From: Cristatella mucedo
Lineage: Eukaryota > Bryozoa > Phylactolaemata > Cristatellidae
Length of the DNA: 64,000 nucleotides
Direction: 5' to 3'
NCBI GenBank assembly: GCA_009760855.2
Contig: WPIO01000060.1
Coordinates: 1,167,501 to 1,231,500 of the forward strand
How positions within the stretch are numbered: the first letter of the stretch is position 1; the number at the start of each line of letters is the position of its first letter. Below the pieces are notes generated by a model. That model searched no databases and was not told the DNA's origin. It saw only the letters and a program-made list of their open reading frames with translations. Below are positions 1 through 8,640 of the stretch, in pieces. Both the position numbers and the translations under genes were made by a program.

Positions 1-1
1 T

Positions 2-981
2 GTTGTTAGTAAAAGTTTGATTCCAACTAAAATACATAAAGTATATAAATTCAATCAAGAACCTTGGGCAAAACCATTCAATGATATATGTGCAGATAAA
101 AAGATTGAATTTGAACGTAAAGGTGATAGTTTCAAAAGAAATCTGTATAAAGGTTTTATGTGTCAAATCTTTGGAAAGACATGTAGGAACGTAGAAAACA
201 GAATGTGTGTTAGATTAGTAAATACAGGGACTGATAAAAGTGATTCGTTGTATAATAAACTAATGAGAGATCCTAGACTTAAAGAAATTAGATGCTTTGA
301 TAAAAGTTTAGTTGGTTGCGAACATTCAAAAAAGACTACACTTCTAAACAAACCAATGTTTATAGGCGTTGCAATTCTTGATCTATCAAAATTACATATG
401 CAAATGTTTTACTATGACACTTTGAAGACTAAGTTTAATGATAGATTACTTTTATTATACACTGATACTGATTCATTAGTTGTTGATATTAAAAGTGAAA
501 AATTTGAGAAAGAGATGCTTGATATTAAAGATTGGTTTCATAAAGACGAGTTTGGTAAATTCAAAGTTGAGATGGATGGGGCAAAGATTGATGAATTCAT
601 TGCTTTCAGGCCAAAACTATATTCTGCTTCTTCTATTAGACCAATTATGAAAGCAAAAGGTGTTCCAAAAGAAGTAATTAGGAATTCAAAGATAACACAT
701 AGTGAATATATTCAATGCTTGTCTAGAGCAAATGAAATTTACATTGGTGATCTTGATACCAAAGACTTTGATGAGACACTTGATAGAGATTTCTACCGTA
801 TGACACAAAGTAAACACAATATTATTACAAAGAAAATTAAAAAAGAGCACTGTCAGCATTTGAATCAAAGCGTTACCGGTTAGATTGTGGTTGTTGTAGT
901 TATGCATACGGTCATTATAGAATAGAAGAGAGCGCTGGAAAATGTATTAAATGTTTTTCTAATACTAGTATAAATGCCTAA
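2..981 (+). CDS. Family B DNA polymerase, C-terminal part (5' end outside window, frame broken)
   Basis: This is the palm and thumb part of a protein-primed type family B DNA polymerase, the replicative enzyme of Polinton/adintovirus-like elements. The open frame enters from the left window edge, so no start is visible. Motif C, YTDTDSL, is intact near 458-479. The motif B region (about 150-182) reads KGFMCQIFGKT: it keeps the flanking Lys and the FGK, but has Cys-Gln where the family normally has Asn-Ser. The first frame stops at 883. The characteristic C-terminal block of the family (LSAF..KRY...YGH) is in a second frame that runs to a stop at 979-981; the switch lies at an A-run near 840-850. 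This copy is thus frame-broken or carries a homopolymer error. The next small frame starts at 974, overlapping this end. Confidence 0.9.
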
Positions 982-1126
982 ACGAAAGATTGAAAGTGAA
1001 AAGGGAGAATAAGTTGTGAGTAAAATTAAACCTGTTGATACTGAAAGAGAATGGGAAGAACCAAGAGCAAAATGGTTTGGAGAAAAAGAAGTCAAAACAA
1101 TTAAGAAAAGTATATTAAAAAAATAA
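974..1126 (+). CDS. Small basic protein with an in-frame stop
   Basis: A short Lys/Glu-rich frame begins at ATG 974, overlapping the polymerase 3' end by 8 bases, and would run to TAA 1124-1126 (about 50 residues) but for an in-frame TAA at 1010-1012. The downstream part has a charged character (EREWEEPRAKWFGEKE) and ends in a run of lysines. No family is recognised. The overlap with the polymerase suggests it was co-expressed with it. It could be a chance frame, but the codon pattern resembles its neighbours. Confidence 0.4.
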
Positions 1127-1131
1127 TTTCA

Positions 1132-1140
1132 TTATTATAG
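1132..1140 (+). promoter_or_regulatory. TATATAG-type start-proximal motif (variant)
   Basis: TTATTATAG lies two bases before the ATG at 1143. It is a one-change variant of the TTATATAG motif seen before most genes of the element. Confidence 0.5.
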
Positions 1141-1142
1141 AA

Positions 1143-1385
1143 ATGGAAAACGAAAATCAAGAGTTTTTAAAAGTTGAAGAAGACTCTGTTGATATAAGTA
1201 TTTCAGATACGGAGTCAATATCAGATACAGAATCCGAAGATCCTGATTATATACCTGAATCCGAATCCGAATCCGAATCCGAATCTGGGTTTGAATCCGC
1301 TGAAGACGACTTTACTTTTTACACTGAAGCCGATGATATACCTCCATTTCGAAGTGATTATGTAAATGAAGAAAATGAATTATAA
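1143..1385 (+). CDS. Acidic Ser/Glu-repeat protein, unknown
   Basis: An 80-residue, strongly acidic protein with a central run of Glu-Ser dipeptides (about residues 39-48, from a GAATCC-type hexamer repeat at about 1255-1287) and further SDTES repeats before it. No transmembrane segment or signal peptide is visible, and no family is recognised. The start is chosen because the element's promoter motif directly precedes it. It leads a row of small plus-strand genes with the same kind of upstream motif. Composition would suit a disordered, phosphorylatable or DNA-mimicking protein, but this is only inference. Confidence 0.65.
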   Translation: MENENQEFLKVEEDSVDISISDTESISDTESEDPDYIPESESESESESGFESAEDDFTFYTEADDIPPFRSDYVNEENEL

Positions 1386-1396
1386 AAAATATATAC

Positions 1397-1404
1397 TTAT
1401 ATAG
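1397..1404 (+). promoter_or_regulatory. TTATATAG start-proximal motif
   Basis: TTATATAG ends two bases before the ATG at 1407. It matches the motif repeated before most genes here. Confidence 0.6.
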
Positions 1405-1406
1405 AA

Positions 1407-1682
1407 ATGGACGTCTCGAGAATTCTAAGCTGCGAACAATCCAGAGATATGGCTGTAAAGATCTGTCTTAAAAAACTAAAAAGAAATGATCAACGTATAA
1501 TTAGACACTCTCTTGATAAACTTATTCCAGATTTAGATATTTCTTTTGTTAGAGTTCTTATAGAAATCTGTGAAGCTTCTGATAAACTAATGGATTGTAG
1601 AGGTAAGATAAATGAGATGCTTGAAGAAGCCGCAAAGAAATTAAAAACCCCAAAAATTAGACAGGGTGTACAAATTAATTAA
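1407..1682 (+). CDS. Small helical protein, tandem family member 1
   Basis: A 91-residue predicted helical protein of unknown function. It opens with VSRILSCE, nearly the same as VSRILCCE in the third member at 1996-2253, and all three neighbours share a later block of the pattern L-hydrophobic-E/D-hydrophobic-C/A-x-A/H-x-D/E followed by a charged helix. Here that block is VLIEICEASDKLMDC. The three genes follow one another in the same direction, each behind its own TTATATAG motif, so they look like an old tandem triplication. No database family is recognised; small accessory or host-interaction proteins are one possibility. Confidence 0.7.
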   Translation: MDVSRILSCEQSRDMAVKICLKKLKRNDQRIIRHSLDKLIPDLDISFVRVLIEICEASDKLMDCRGKINEMLEEAAKKLKTPKIRQGVQIN

Positions 1683-1705
1683 TTCTATTAAACAATTCTT
1701 AAATC

Positions 1706-1713
1706 TTATATAG
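1706..1713 (+). promoter_or_regulatory. TTATATAG start-proximal motif
   Basis: TTATATAG then GAA precede the ATG at 1717. Confidence 0.6.
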
Positions 1714-1716
1714 GAA

Positions 1717-1986
1717 ATGGATTTTGATGAAAAGTTTGAAAATATTATTAAAAATTATAACGTTCGTTCAAATTTAATTAATCTTTGTTCAAAATTACTA
1801 GGTGGTCTTCCTCATGATACTATTTGGTGTAAATCTTATCAAGTTTTAAAAGAATTAGAGACATTATTTATTGACACACTTTTAGAGATAGCTAATCATT
1901 ATGAAAGTATTTTAGAATGTGAAATTAAAATATGTGATGAGGTTGAAAAAATTAGTGAGGAAAGAAAATTTAAAAAACTTATATAG
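1717..1986 (+). CDS. Small helical protein, tandem family member 2
   Basis: An 89-residue protein and the most divergent of the three tandem relatives. The shared second block is visible as DTLLEIANHYESILECEI followed by a charged helix. Its stop codon TAG (1984-1986) is itself part of the TTATATAG motif serving the next gene, so the two genes are packed as tightly as possible. Function unknown. Confidence 0.65.
   Translation: MDFDEKFENIIKNYNVRSNLINLCSKLLGGLPHDTIWCKSYQVLKELETLFIDTLLEIANHYESILECEIKICDEVEKISEERKFKKLI
1979..1986 (+). promoter_or_regulatory. TTATATAG motif containing the upstream stop codon
   Basis: TTATATAG precedes the ATG at 1996 by nine bases. Its last three bases are the stop codon of the gene before it. 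Confidence 0.55.
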
Positions 1987-1995
1987 GAAAGAAAG

Positions 1996-2253
1996 ATGGA
2001 TCAAAAAGTTTCAAGAATTCTTTGTTGTGAGTATGCTATAAGAATTGCTAAGAAGTTTTGTGGTTTTGAGGATGACACGCTATACATCCCTACAGATTTT
2101 TATAAGTATCTGTTTAAACTACCTGCACCACAAATTTGGGTTCTTTTGGATGTTTGTGATGCATATGATAAAATGAAAAAGAAAGAAAGAAAATATACTG
2201 CAGCATTTGATAAGTTTCATCAAATATTTGATGATGTAAAAACAAAAAACTAA
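1996..2253 (+). CDS. Small helical protein, tandem family member 3
   Basis: An 85-residue protein sharing VSRIL.CE near its start with the 1407-1682 product, and the block VLLDVCDAYDKMKKK with both relatives. Cysteines at the shared positions suggest a conserved fold. No motif gives a function. It sits last in the triplet and is followed by an unrelated gene. Confidence 0.7.
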   Translation: MDQKVSRILCCEYAIRIAKKFCGFEDDTLYIPTDFYKYLFKLPAPQIWVLLDVCDAYDKMKKKERKYTAAFDKFHQIFDDVKTKN

Positions 2254-2283
2254 TCATTTTTACATGTAAGTAGTTTTCTTTTT

Positions 2284-2291
2284 TTATATAG
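2284..2291 (+). promoter_or_regulatory. TTATATAG start-proximal motif
   Basis: TTATATAG then GAA precede the ATG at 2295. Confidence 0.6.
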
Positions 2292-2294
2292 GAA

Positions 2295-2768
2295 ATGCAG
2301 AACGACGTTACCGATCCCAATCTTGCTACTAGTGCCACTCTCCTTAAGTCTTACGTTGATTATCTTGTTAGGTCAAGGGTGACTGCATACGATCAACAAA
2401 CACTTGATTCAGATATTTCAGTTATGACTGATAATTCAGTTAAGAAGTTCTATCTCGATGAATGTGATATAGAAGCTCAAAAGATTATAACTGCCGGCTT
2501 AACTGATGTAACAGCAAATCTTGAATCTACTGTTAGGTCTAAAGTAGATGCACTTTTTGACGATCCTTCAGAGATCTCTGGCTATACAACATGGATTGCA
2601 TCTCAACTTCCAACACTCTCAACAGTTATTTCAGGAGTTTCAGGAGTTAAACCAGACATTTCTGGAATCGTTAAAGACGAGTGTTATGCAGTTCTTCCTG
2701 ATCTATCTGATGGTGTTAGCACAAGACAAAAGGCAACTGTTGCAGCTCTAGAAGCACAATCAGCATAA
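2295..2768 (+). CDS. Unknown 157-residue protein
   Basis: A soluble-looking protein, rich in Ser, Thr, Val and Asp, with a valine/glycine stretch around residues 110-125. No cysteine cluster, signal peptide or clear transmembrane segment is seen. Base composition is less AT-rich than its neighbours, which can mark strong selection for expression or a separate origin. No family is recognised; a structural role is only a guess. It is spaced by short AT-rich gaps from genes with the same upstream motif. Confidence 0.65.
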   Translation: MQNDVTDPNLATSATLLKSYVDYLVRSRVTAYDQQTLDSDISVMTDNSVKKFYLDECDIEAQKIITAGLTDVTANLESTVRSKVDALFDDPSEISGYTTWIASQLPTLSTVISGVSGVKPDISGIVKDECYAVLPDLSDGVSTRQKATVAALEAQSA

Positions 2769-2796
2769 TTAATTTAATTAAAACAAAAAATAAACA

Positions 2797-2804
2797 TTAT
2801 ATAG
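2797..2804 (+). promoter_or_regulatory. TTATATAG start-proximal motif
   Basis: TTATATAG ends two bases before the ATG at 2807. Confidence 0.6.
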
Positions 2805-2806
2805 AA

Positions 2807-3196
2807 ATGGGTGTTGAAACGAGGAGTAGGGATTGCCTTAATGAAGTTCAAGGTCAGCAACATTCAAATTTTAAGATTTGTTCACATCATATGGGTAGAA
2901 TTGAAGACTTTAGATCAACATTACTAAACGCTGTTAAACTGGTCATTGAATACAAGGCTTTAAGAATCAATCACTCTGAACCAGAAATCGCTAACATATT
3001 CACTAAGGTTAGAGATGGATCAATCTTTGAAGAGTTTCTCAATGACTTAAAAATAGAAAAAATAAATAAAATTAAATCAGAAGCTTACTCTAAAAAAATA
3101 GAACTAACAAAACAAATAAAAAAAGAAATAGATCAAGGAAAAGACTTTGAACCTCCGGAAGAGTTGATTGAAGAGACTATGGATTGGTGGATTTAA
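2807..3196 (+). CDS. Unknown charged protein
   Basis: A 129-residue protein. Its first part contains one Cys and one His pair (CSHH near residue 25). The second half is a long Lys/Glu-rich stretch likely to be helical or coiled-coil, and it ends MDWWI. The tryptophans are encoded by TGG, which shows that UGG is used for Trp here. No family is recognised. It ends 27 bases before the next start. Confidence 0.65.
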   Translation: MGVETRSRDCLNEVQGQQHSNFKICSHHMGRIEDFRSTLLNAVKLVIEYKALRINHSEPEIANIFTKVRDGSIFEEFLNDLKIEKINKIKSEAYSKKIELTKQIKKEIDQGKDFEPPEELIEETMDWWI

Positions 3197-3223
3197 AAAA
3201 AATATTTACAAGGATATAGAAAA

Positions 3224-3592
3224 ATGCCAGATTTGAGAAAAGATTTCGCTGTAAAAAAATATGAGGAGACTGTTCAGTTTAATAACAAAATTAGGGGATG
3301 TCTAATAAAATTAACAAGAGCTAGATATGTAATTAGATTTATAAAAATAGTAATAGCATTAGGAGTAACCGTTTCAAGTACTTATATTCAAGTATTACCA
3401 TCTATTAGCCATGCTGTAACTTTCTTTTCAGCCCTATCAGTAATGTTTGTGTCAGTTGAAGGTGTGCTTACAGAAATAGACAAACGTAAAAGGAATGCTT
3501 TAAGTTCTAATTATCAAATTATCTCAAAGATTACTAATGCTTTATCTGATGATGAGATTACAAAAAAAGAGTTTGAAGGACTTGTACTATGA
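3224..3592 (+). CDS. Two-helix membrane protein, SLATT-like in plan
   Basis: A 122-residue protein with an N-terminal charged helix, two adjacent hydrophobic segments (roughly residues 40-60 and 65-85), and a C-terminal charged helical region. This plan resembles the two-transmembrane SLATT-type domains, but the match rests on layout only. A GGATATAG motif lies just before the start. The frame ends at TGA 3590-3592 and would continue about ten codons to a TAA overlapping the end of the convergent integrase gene. Function unknown; possibly a pore or membrane effector. Confidence 0.6.
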   Translation: MPDLRKDFAVKKYEETVQFNNKIRGCLIKLTRARYVIRFIKIVIALGVTVSSTYIQVLPSISHAVTFFSALSVMFVSVEGVLTEIDKRKRNALSSNYQIISKITNALSDDEITKKEFEGLVL

Positions 3593-3608
3593 AACTCACA
3601 AATTGAAA

Positions 3609-4472
3609 TTAATGTTGGCTAACAACTTGTAACTCCTCCCTAACAAAACTTCTCTTAACATCATTTACGAAATATTTAGCTGGTTGTTCTCTTAATACCA
3701 TTATTCTAACAATATTATGTTTAGTTAAACTCCATATTGGGTCTGTAGCTCTTCTTCTTTTCTCATCTTCTCCCTCACCAGGTTCTAATAAATACCTAAC
3801 TGGTGTGTTAAGTTCTAATAGCTTTTCACCATAGTATTTTGGTTTCTTTAGTCCTACCTTTTCTTTTTTTATTGCCTTTGCAGGTTTTTCACCAATCATT
3901 CTTGTAACACTATTATTTAGATACTCAATGATCTTTGGTAGATTATCAATCCACTCTCTGTTTCTATTATAGTCTCCTTTATTAATACTTTCTAATTCTT
4001 TTTCATACTGAGCAATGAATGCTCTCTCAGCAACTGTTCTATTCATTCTTTCAACTAATGCAACACTCTTTTTACTAGTACCTTCTATGATACGTGTTTC
4101 ATGTTTTTTCATTTCTTTAGCAAACTCACCCTTAAACTCTGATCCTGGATCTACAGTCATTTTCTTTGGCCACTTCAAAGGACCTTTACTGTAGATATCT
4201 ATTATTGCTTTTGTTACTTCTTTAGAAGACTTTGTTTTAAGAGGTCTTGATTTTTTATATCTACTAGCAACATCAATAACACTCAAAGCATATTTATATC
4301 CAGAATCATTAGGCATATACAAAATGTCTGCTTGATGATTTTCATTAGGCTCAACAATATTAAAGAAACCCTGTGGAATTTTTTTAGGTCTTGGCTTGAA
4401 TACTTGGCTTATATCTGACTCAGGATTGAATTTACCTTCTTTTTTTCTTTCATTTAGAGTTAAGAACGACAT
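3609..4472 (-). CDS. Retroviral-type (rve) DDE integrase
   Basis: The integrase inserts the linear element into host DNA and is a hallmark of Polinton-like elements. The catalytic triad is visible: Asp in HQADILY, Asp in TVDPGSEFKG and Glu in ALVERMNRT. The C-terminal part contains a Trp/hydrophobic stretch (DPIWSLTKHNIVRI) of the kind seen in the small C-terminal beta domain. The open frame extends upstream to 4514, but I place the start at 4472 (MSFLTLNERKK) because the promoter palindrome TCTATAGA lies just before it and the upstream part overlaps the divergent gene. This gives about 287 residues. The gene looks intact. It ends 16 bases from the convergent 3224-3592 gene. Confidence 0.9.
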   Translation of the reverse strand: MSFLTLNERKKEGKFNPESDISQVFKPRPKKIPQGFFNIVEPNENHQADILYMPNDSGYKYALSVIDVASRYKKSRPLKTKSSKEVTKAIIDIYSKGPLKWPKKMTVDPGSEFKGEFAKEMKKHETRIIEGTSKKSVALVERMNRTVAERAFIAQYEKELESINKGDYNRNREWIDNLPKIIEYLNNSVTRMIGEKPAKAIKKEKVGLKKPKYYGEKLLELNTPVRYLLEPGEGEDEKRRRATDPIWSLTKHNIVRIMVLREQPAKYFVNDVKRSFVREELQVVSQH

Positions 4473-4482
4473 TCTATAGAGA
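4473..4482. promoter_or_regulatory. Bidirectional start-proximal promoter
   Basis: TCTATAGA is palindromic and lies between the integrase start (minus, 4472) and a plus-strand start at 4483. Only ten bases separate the two ATGs, so one motif probably serves both genes. Confidence 0.6.
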
Positions 4483-4882
4483 ATGGAAATATTTTGTGAT
4501 ACATGCTTAAGCATGTTTAGTGAAGTTGAATACCTTGAAACGGGTCATCCACATTGTAAACCAAAAATAAAAAACCAAAACAGGAATATGATATACGTTG
4601 TTGTATCTGTGATAATTATATGGAAGAAACTGAATTTGATTCTAACCTTTTTCGTAACAACCATTGTATAATATGTTCCTACTGCAACATAAATTCTAAT
4701 TATTATAAAAAAGAAAAACCAACTAAACTGTATTTACTTGTTAAGAAACACTTAAAAGACAATGTTGTTCTACTTCTTTACATCATTGTTTAGATCATGA
4801 AGCCATATGTTGCATTTCTAAATTATTTCCGGTTGTTAAAGGTAAACAAAAAGCAACAAAATTAAAAGAGTTAATAGTTTAA
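4483..4882 (+). CDS. Cys/His-rich zinc-binding-type protein, frame broken
   Basis: The first frame (4483-4671) starts with CDTC followed by an H-x-x-C, a typical start of a zinc-binding module. After about 4585 the Cys-rich pattern (CCIC, CIIC, C) continues in another frame, and near 4760 it moves again to a frame with further Cys/His pairs, ending at TAA 4880-4882. In total about eight metal-ligand pairs are spread over three frames, so the gene has at least two frame breaks. It may be a RING- or ribbon-like protein; the exact class cannot be read. It is divergent from the integrase and shares its promoter. Confidence 0.55.
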
Positions 4883-4899
4883 TAGTTCATTTATACTTC

Positions 4900-5760
4900 T
4901 CAGGAGGGTACATAGCTAACTAAGAGGCTTACCTTTAATTTTCCTGTGCTATCAACAAAGTAATACTCTGTAGGTAGTCTAGAAAAATATACATAATACT
5001 TTTAGCTAACACCTGTTGAAGAAGTATTTATAGCTCTTAAATCACCTGATACTACTGCTGTATCAGTATTAGGTTTTAGAAATACACAATTAGATGCTCC
5101 AAAAACCATAACATTTAATATCATTATTGGTGGAGACATTTTATTTGTCCATGAATATGGGGCTGATAGATTTAAAATTGAATTTAATGCTTTAGGGTCC
5201 ATTGAGATTGATAATTCTTCCGTTATTTTTTTAAGTGTTTTATCTACATAATTCTTTGTAGCGACGTCAGAAGGGTTGACAGGCTCTGAAACATTAGTTA
5301 TTGAATATCCACCCATATTGATATTTGTTGTTGAAGGAAATGCTTTCAGTAATACATCTCTTTTTAGGCCGCCGTACGTAACACAATAATCGTCGTTTAA
5401 GACAACTGGATTAGTATTACCAGAATTCCAATAAGTAGATGTTATAGCTTTTCCATTCATGTCTAAATCTCCTAACATTGTATCTCCAGTTTTCTTAACA
5501 TAATTATTTACTTGTGAAACGTTTACACCATCTGTAGGATTAACACCAGCTCCTAGATTTGTAATACGTTTTCCTCCAAGATTCATTGTTATTCCTGTAT
5601 TAACGACAAAGTTAGCGTCGGCGTAGGCCTTTGTAACAGCGTCATAGTCATTTACAGGATCGGCTAAATTAATAATTCTATTACCATTTCCATCAAGATC
5701 AGAAAGAATGAATCCATTATTCTTCGATACATAGTCCTCGCTGTGAAACTTTTTGTTCAT
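4900..5760 (-). CDS. Fibre-like protein A (phage tail-fibre-type repeats), in-frame stop
   Basis: A probable trimeric fibre protein for host attachment. It carries at least three repeats of the type LDGNGNRIINLADPV..YDAVTKAYAD, MNLGGKRITNLGAGVNP, and NMGGYSITNVSEPVNPSDV. These match the stalk repeats of bacteriophage tail fibres. A separate C-terminal region of about 75 residues would be the head. A TAA at 5002-5004 stops the frame, but the same frame stays open and protein-like to TGA at 4900-4902, so the last 33 codons seem cut off. A TATATAG motif abuts the ATG. Related genes lie at 12738-15458. Confidence 0.75.
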
Positions 5761-5768
5761 CTATATAA
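5761..5768 (-). promoter_or_regulatory. TATATAG motif touching the ATG of fibre A
   Basis: On the minus strand TTATATAG is followed immediately by ATG, with no spacer. Confidence 0.6.
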
Positions 5769-5849
5769 TTATGTATTAATACTTTAGATCTCTTTAATAC
5801 TTCTTTAACCACTGGAATAATTCTTACAAATCTAAGTGGATCTTCTTCT

Positions 5850-6806
5850 TCAACTATTTTTTTTACTAAGTTTCTGTGACCTTTCACTCGAAATATCAGC
5901 AAGTGATTTTTGAATGCTCGTTTTAGGAATTAAACATGGAACAAATAGTCTCATTTTTGACAAATTAATTTTAAATGCATTCCAAGAACCATTTCCAGCA
6001 GTGTTAGCTGTTGTTCTAGTTTGAATTACATTAACATTATTATCCGCAGCAGCACCACTTACCCCCGTCATAATAGCATTAAAATCACTTCCATTAACCC
6101 TAGTTAGTTCAAGAGTAAATTGAGTATTGTAAATAATCTTATTCATATCAGCACAAAATCCAGAGATTCTTGATAATGGGAGTGAAATATTAAATGTACC
6201 TACATTATCCGCAAGAATATTAGATAAACCTCTTCGATAAACAAATCCTATGCTTGAATTAGTAGCTGTGGATGCATTAGGACTTAGATATGGAAATAGT
6301 TTAGTATTTGTTGTAGCAGCATCAGCAACGGTAAACATATCATCAAATGAGCTTGCTTCATTTTTTTTTCACCCAGTCGCACCACCCTCAGTTCTACTAT
6401 ACTCACTGGGATAACATAGAAGTCCCATAATTGTTGAAACAACTCCTAAATTTTGATTCACATTTTCAACCTCTTCAGAACCAACCCTAACTCTCATTGA
6501 ATTAAACATCCAAGCTCCAGCGTTGTTAACTAATCCTGCTGCAAGGGTACGATTTGGTGGTGCATAAGCACCATTCGGGGTTTATTGAACAAGGAACTGT
6601 CCTTCTAGTAGAACGTAGCCATCTGACAAAACATAACATGTTTGAAGGTCTGCTGGAATATTGAATGTGACTGGTTTATCAGCAGTTGTATCAGTTTCAA
6701 ATCCATTATTCTGGATAAATTCCCTGAACTGATACTGATTGATTTTATAATCAGGAAACTCAGGATCTTCAACTTCAAGTATAGTGTTTGGATCTGCGCT
6801 CGTCAT
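5850..6806 (-). CDS. Major capsid protein, double-jelly-roll type, interrupted
   Basis: Sequence features fit the hexon-like major capsid protein of Polinton/adintovirus elements: an early TFNIPADLQTCYVLSDGYVL strand block, AGAWMFNSMRVRVGS, then PLSRISGFCADMNKIIY and FTLELTR. One reading frame runs from 6806 to 5850 but is stopped twice, by TAA at 6582-6584 and TGA at 6369-6371 next to a run of A. At about 5890 the frame seems to change again at an A-run, and a protein-like tail continues in another frame (5717-5902) that overlaps the start of fibre A. Total length is short for the family (usually 500 residues or more), so the second jelly roll may be partly deleted. A CTCTATATA-type motif lies just upstream of the start. 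Confidence 0.8.
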
Positions 6807-6813
6807 TTTTTCT

Positions 6814-6820
6814 CTATATA
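6814..6820 (-). promoter_or_regulatory. TATATAG motif before the capsid gene
   Basis: TATATAGAG is found a few bases upstream of the ATG at 6806 on the minus strand. Confidence 0.55.
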
Positions 6821-6825
6821 AAAAA

Positions 6826-7380
6826 CTAATTTTTTAGTTTTTGAGAATATAATCCACGCCCAATTTTCTCTCTCACACTTCCACCATACCCATCAGGTCT
6901 TGTACTCTCTCCAGTAAGTATAATTGATTTTATTGCTTTCTCAACTTCTTTATATGTTTTTGGATCATTTTCTTTAAGAGCTTCTGAATCGTCTTCTACT
7001 TCTTCTATTTTTACTTGTTTACCTTTTTTAGATTTTGGTTTAAGTTTTTCAAGCATTGCACGTTTAATCTCTAGATCCATTTCTTTCATCTTTCTATCAT
7101 AATCTTCTTTTTTTCGTTTCTCAATTTCATGTTCTAATTCTTTCTTTCTCCTTTCTTCTTCAAGTTTATCATCCATCTCTCTTCGTTTAGCAGCGTAATC
7201 TTGATCAATCTTTTCTTTCTTTCTTTGTAGTTCAGTAAGTTTCCTTGCTTGATGCATATCAATTCCTTTGCTAGCAATGTTCATGCTTAGACCAGTTAAT
7301 CCGGTTGAAACAGGTGTTACTTTCCCAACACCGTCTATTACTTTATCCAAAACACCAGACCCATGATACTTTCCTCTCAT
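6826..7380 (-). CDS. Coiled-coil minor virion protein candidate
   Basis: A 184-residue protein. It begins RGKYHGSGVLDKVIDGVG, has a hydrophobic glycine-rich segment near residues 22-38, a long Lys/Glu/Arg coiled coil (about 42-120), and ends with a glycine/basic tail (GYGGSVREKIGRGLYSQ). The HGSG-(V/I)-(L/V)-D motif recurs in the PLA2-like protein at 17170, suggesting a shared processing or interaction site. It lies between the capsid and penton-like genes, where minor capsid or core proteins are usual in such elements. No TATATAG motif is obvious just upstream. Role inferred from context. Confidence 0.65.
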   Translation of the reverse strand: MRGKYHGSGVLDKVIDGVGKVTPVSTGLTGLSMNIASKGIDMHQARKLTELQRKKEKIDQDYAAKRREMDDKLEEERRKKELEHEIEKRKKEDYDRKMKEMDLEIKRAMLEKLKPKSKKGKQVKIEEVEDDSEALKENDPKTYKEVEKAIKSIILTGESTRPDGYGGSVREKIGRGLYSQKLKN

Positions 7381-7422
7381 ATTTCAATGACCAGTCGTTA
7401 TGTAGCTCCCCATTCCTCAATA

Positions 7423-8640
7423 CTACTTTGAAATTTCTATTGTAGCTATAACATCATTAATTACATTGAGTCTATTTCCATTTTGATCTGTTAAAGTAAT
7501 CATAAAACTACTCAATGATTCTATATCACCCCTTGTCGGTAGATACATTATGTTTGGAATTGGTAGACCAACTTTCTCACCTGGGGAAATATCTTTTACA
7601 CCAATAATGTATAAAAATCTTGATTGTTCTAAAAATCCTTTTCTTCTCTCTATATAATTAAGTTCTAGATTAACTATGTCACAATCAACACTGATCCATT
7701 CAATGTCATTGAAATTAAAGGATTTAATTTTATTTCATGCTGTGTAAGTTCTGGCGAAGTAATGTGATTTTTAATCTTTTTTATCTTCTTCTCTTCCATC
7801 AACATAATCGTAATCAGGGGCGTATGTTCCTTGTTCTTTTGTATTAAATTCAAGGGTATCTCCAATGTTATTAATAACACCAGATATATCACTTGCTAGT
7901 AAAACAACGTATTCGCCCACTACTTTCATAACTATTTTATCACCTTCACTAACACTAAAAATAATTCCACTGCTACCTCTTCTTGAAGGGTTATAAAGTG
8001 ATAATGCAGAATCTAATCCTCTATTTAATGCTTCAACAAGTCTAATACTATTATAATAACCTGGAGGAAAAGAAATGGAATAGTTATTAGCTGATGAATG
8101 ATTATTTTTAAACCAAAGCATATCGTTTTCGAGAGCAAGAGGGTTTTTTTCAATGAAAGAGTTGACTCCAAGAAAAACAACACTATCGCCAGCTACTTGC
8201 ATAACTATTTTATCGTTTGTATCAACACTAAATTGTATTCCACTTCCAGCTCTTCCATTATATAGTGCTGGTGTAGGGGCACCAGCACCGGGAGAGCCAT
8301 CTGGATTAGGGGTAGGAAGCTTTTTCTTAAGTGCTAAAGCGGTGTTTAAAGCAAGAACAATCTTATTAGTGTCATAAGTTCCTGAATTTTTAGGAGTACC
8401 ATTTGCTTCTTTTCCAAAATCAATTTCTATATATTGGGGATTATCAACATCTCCAAGAGAAAACTTAAACCAAAGTCTGTAATTTACACCCCTAAAGACA
8501 TTTGATATAGTTCTATTTACATACGTAAATTCTATCCTTCTCAAGCCAGCTTCATTGTATCCAGATTTTTCTCCTAAATTAATTGGGGGAAATAATGTTT
8601 TATAATCTGAAGAAGATGTTCCCGTTAATCTTATAGCCAT
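7423..8640 (-). CDS. Penton-like jelly-roll protein 2 with internal duplication, frame-broken 3' part
   Basis: The intact part (8640-7771, 289 residues) contains two copies of a module. Compare TNKIVLALNTAL...SGIQFSV..NDKIVMQVAGDSVVFL with SIRLVEALNRGL...SGIIFSV..GDKIVMKVVGEYVVLL. After 7771 protein-like sequence continues, first in a second frame (7892-7674) and then back in the original frame to TAG 7423-7425, ending with FMITLTDQNGNRL and a final IATIEI strand. This ending parallels the C-terminus of the neighbouring gene (8600-9511), so the two are probably paralogous penton or minor-capsid proteins. Start supported by a TTATATAAGG motif overlapping the end of the upstream gene. Confidence 0.7.
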
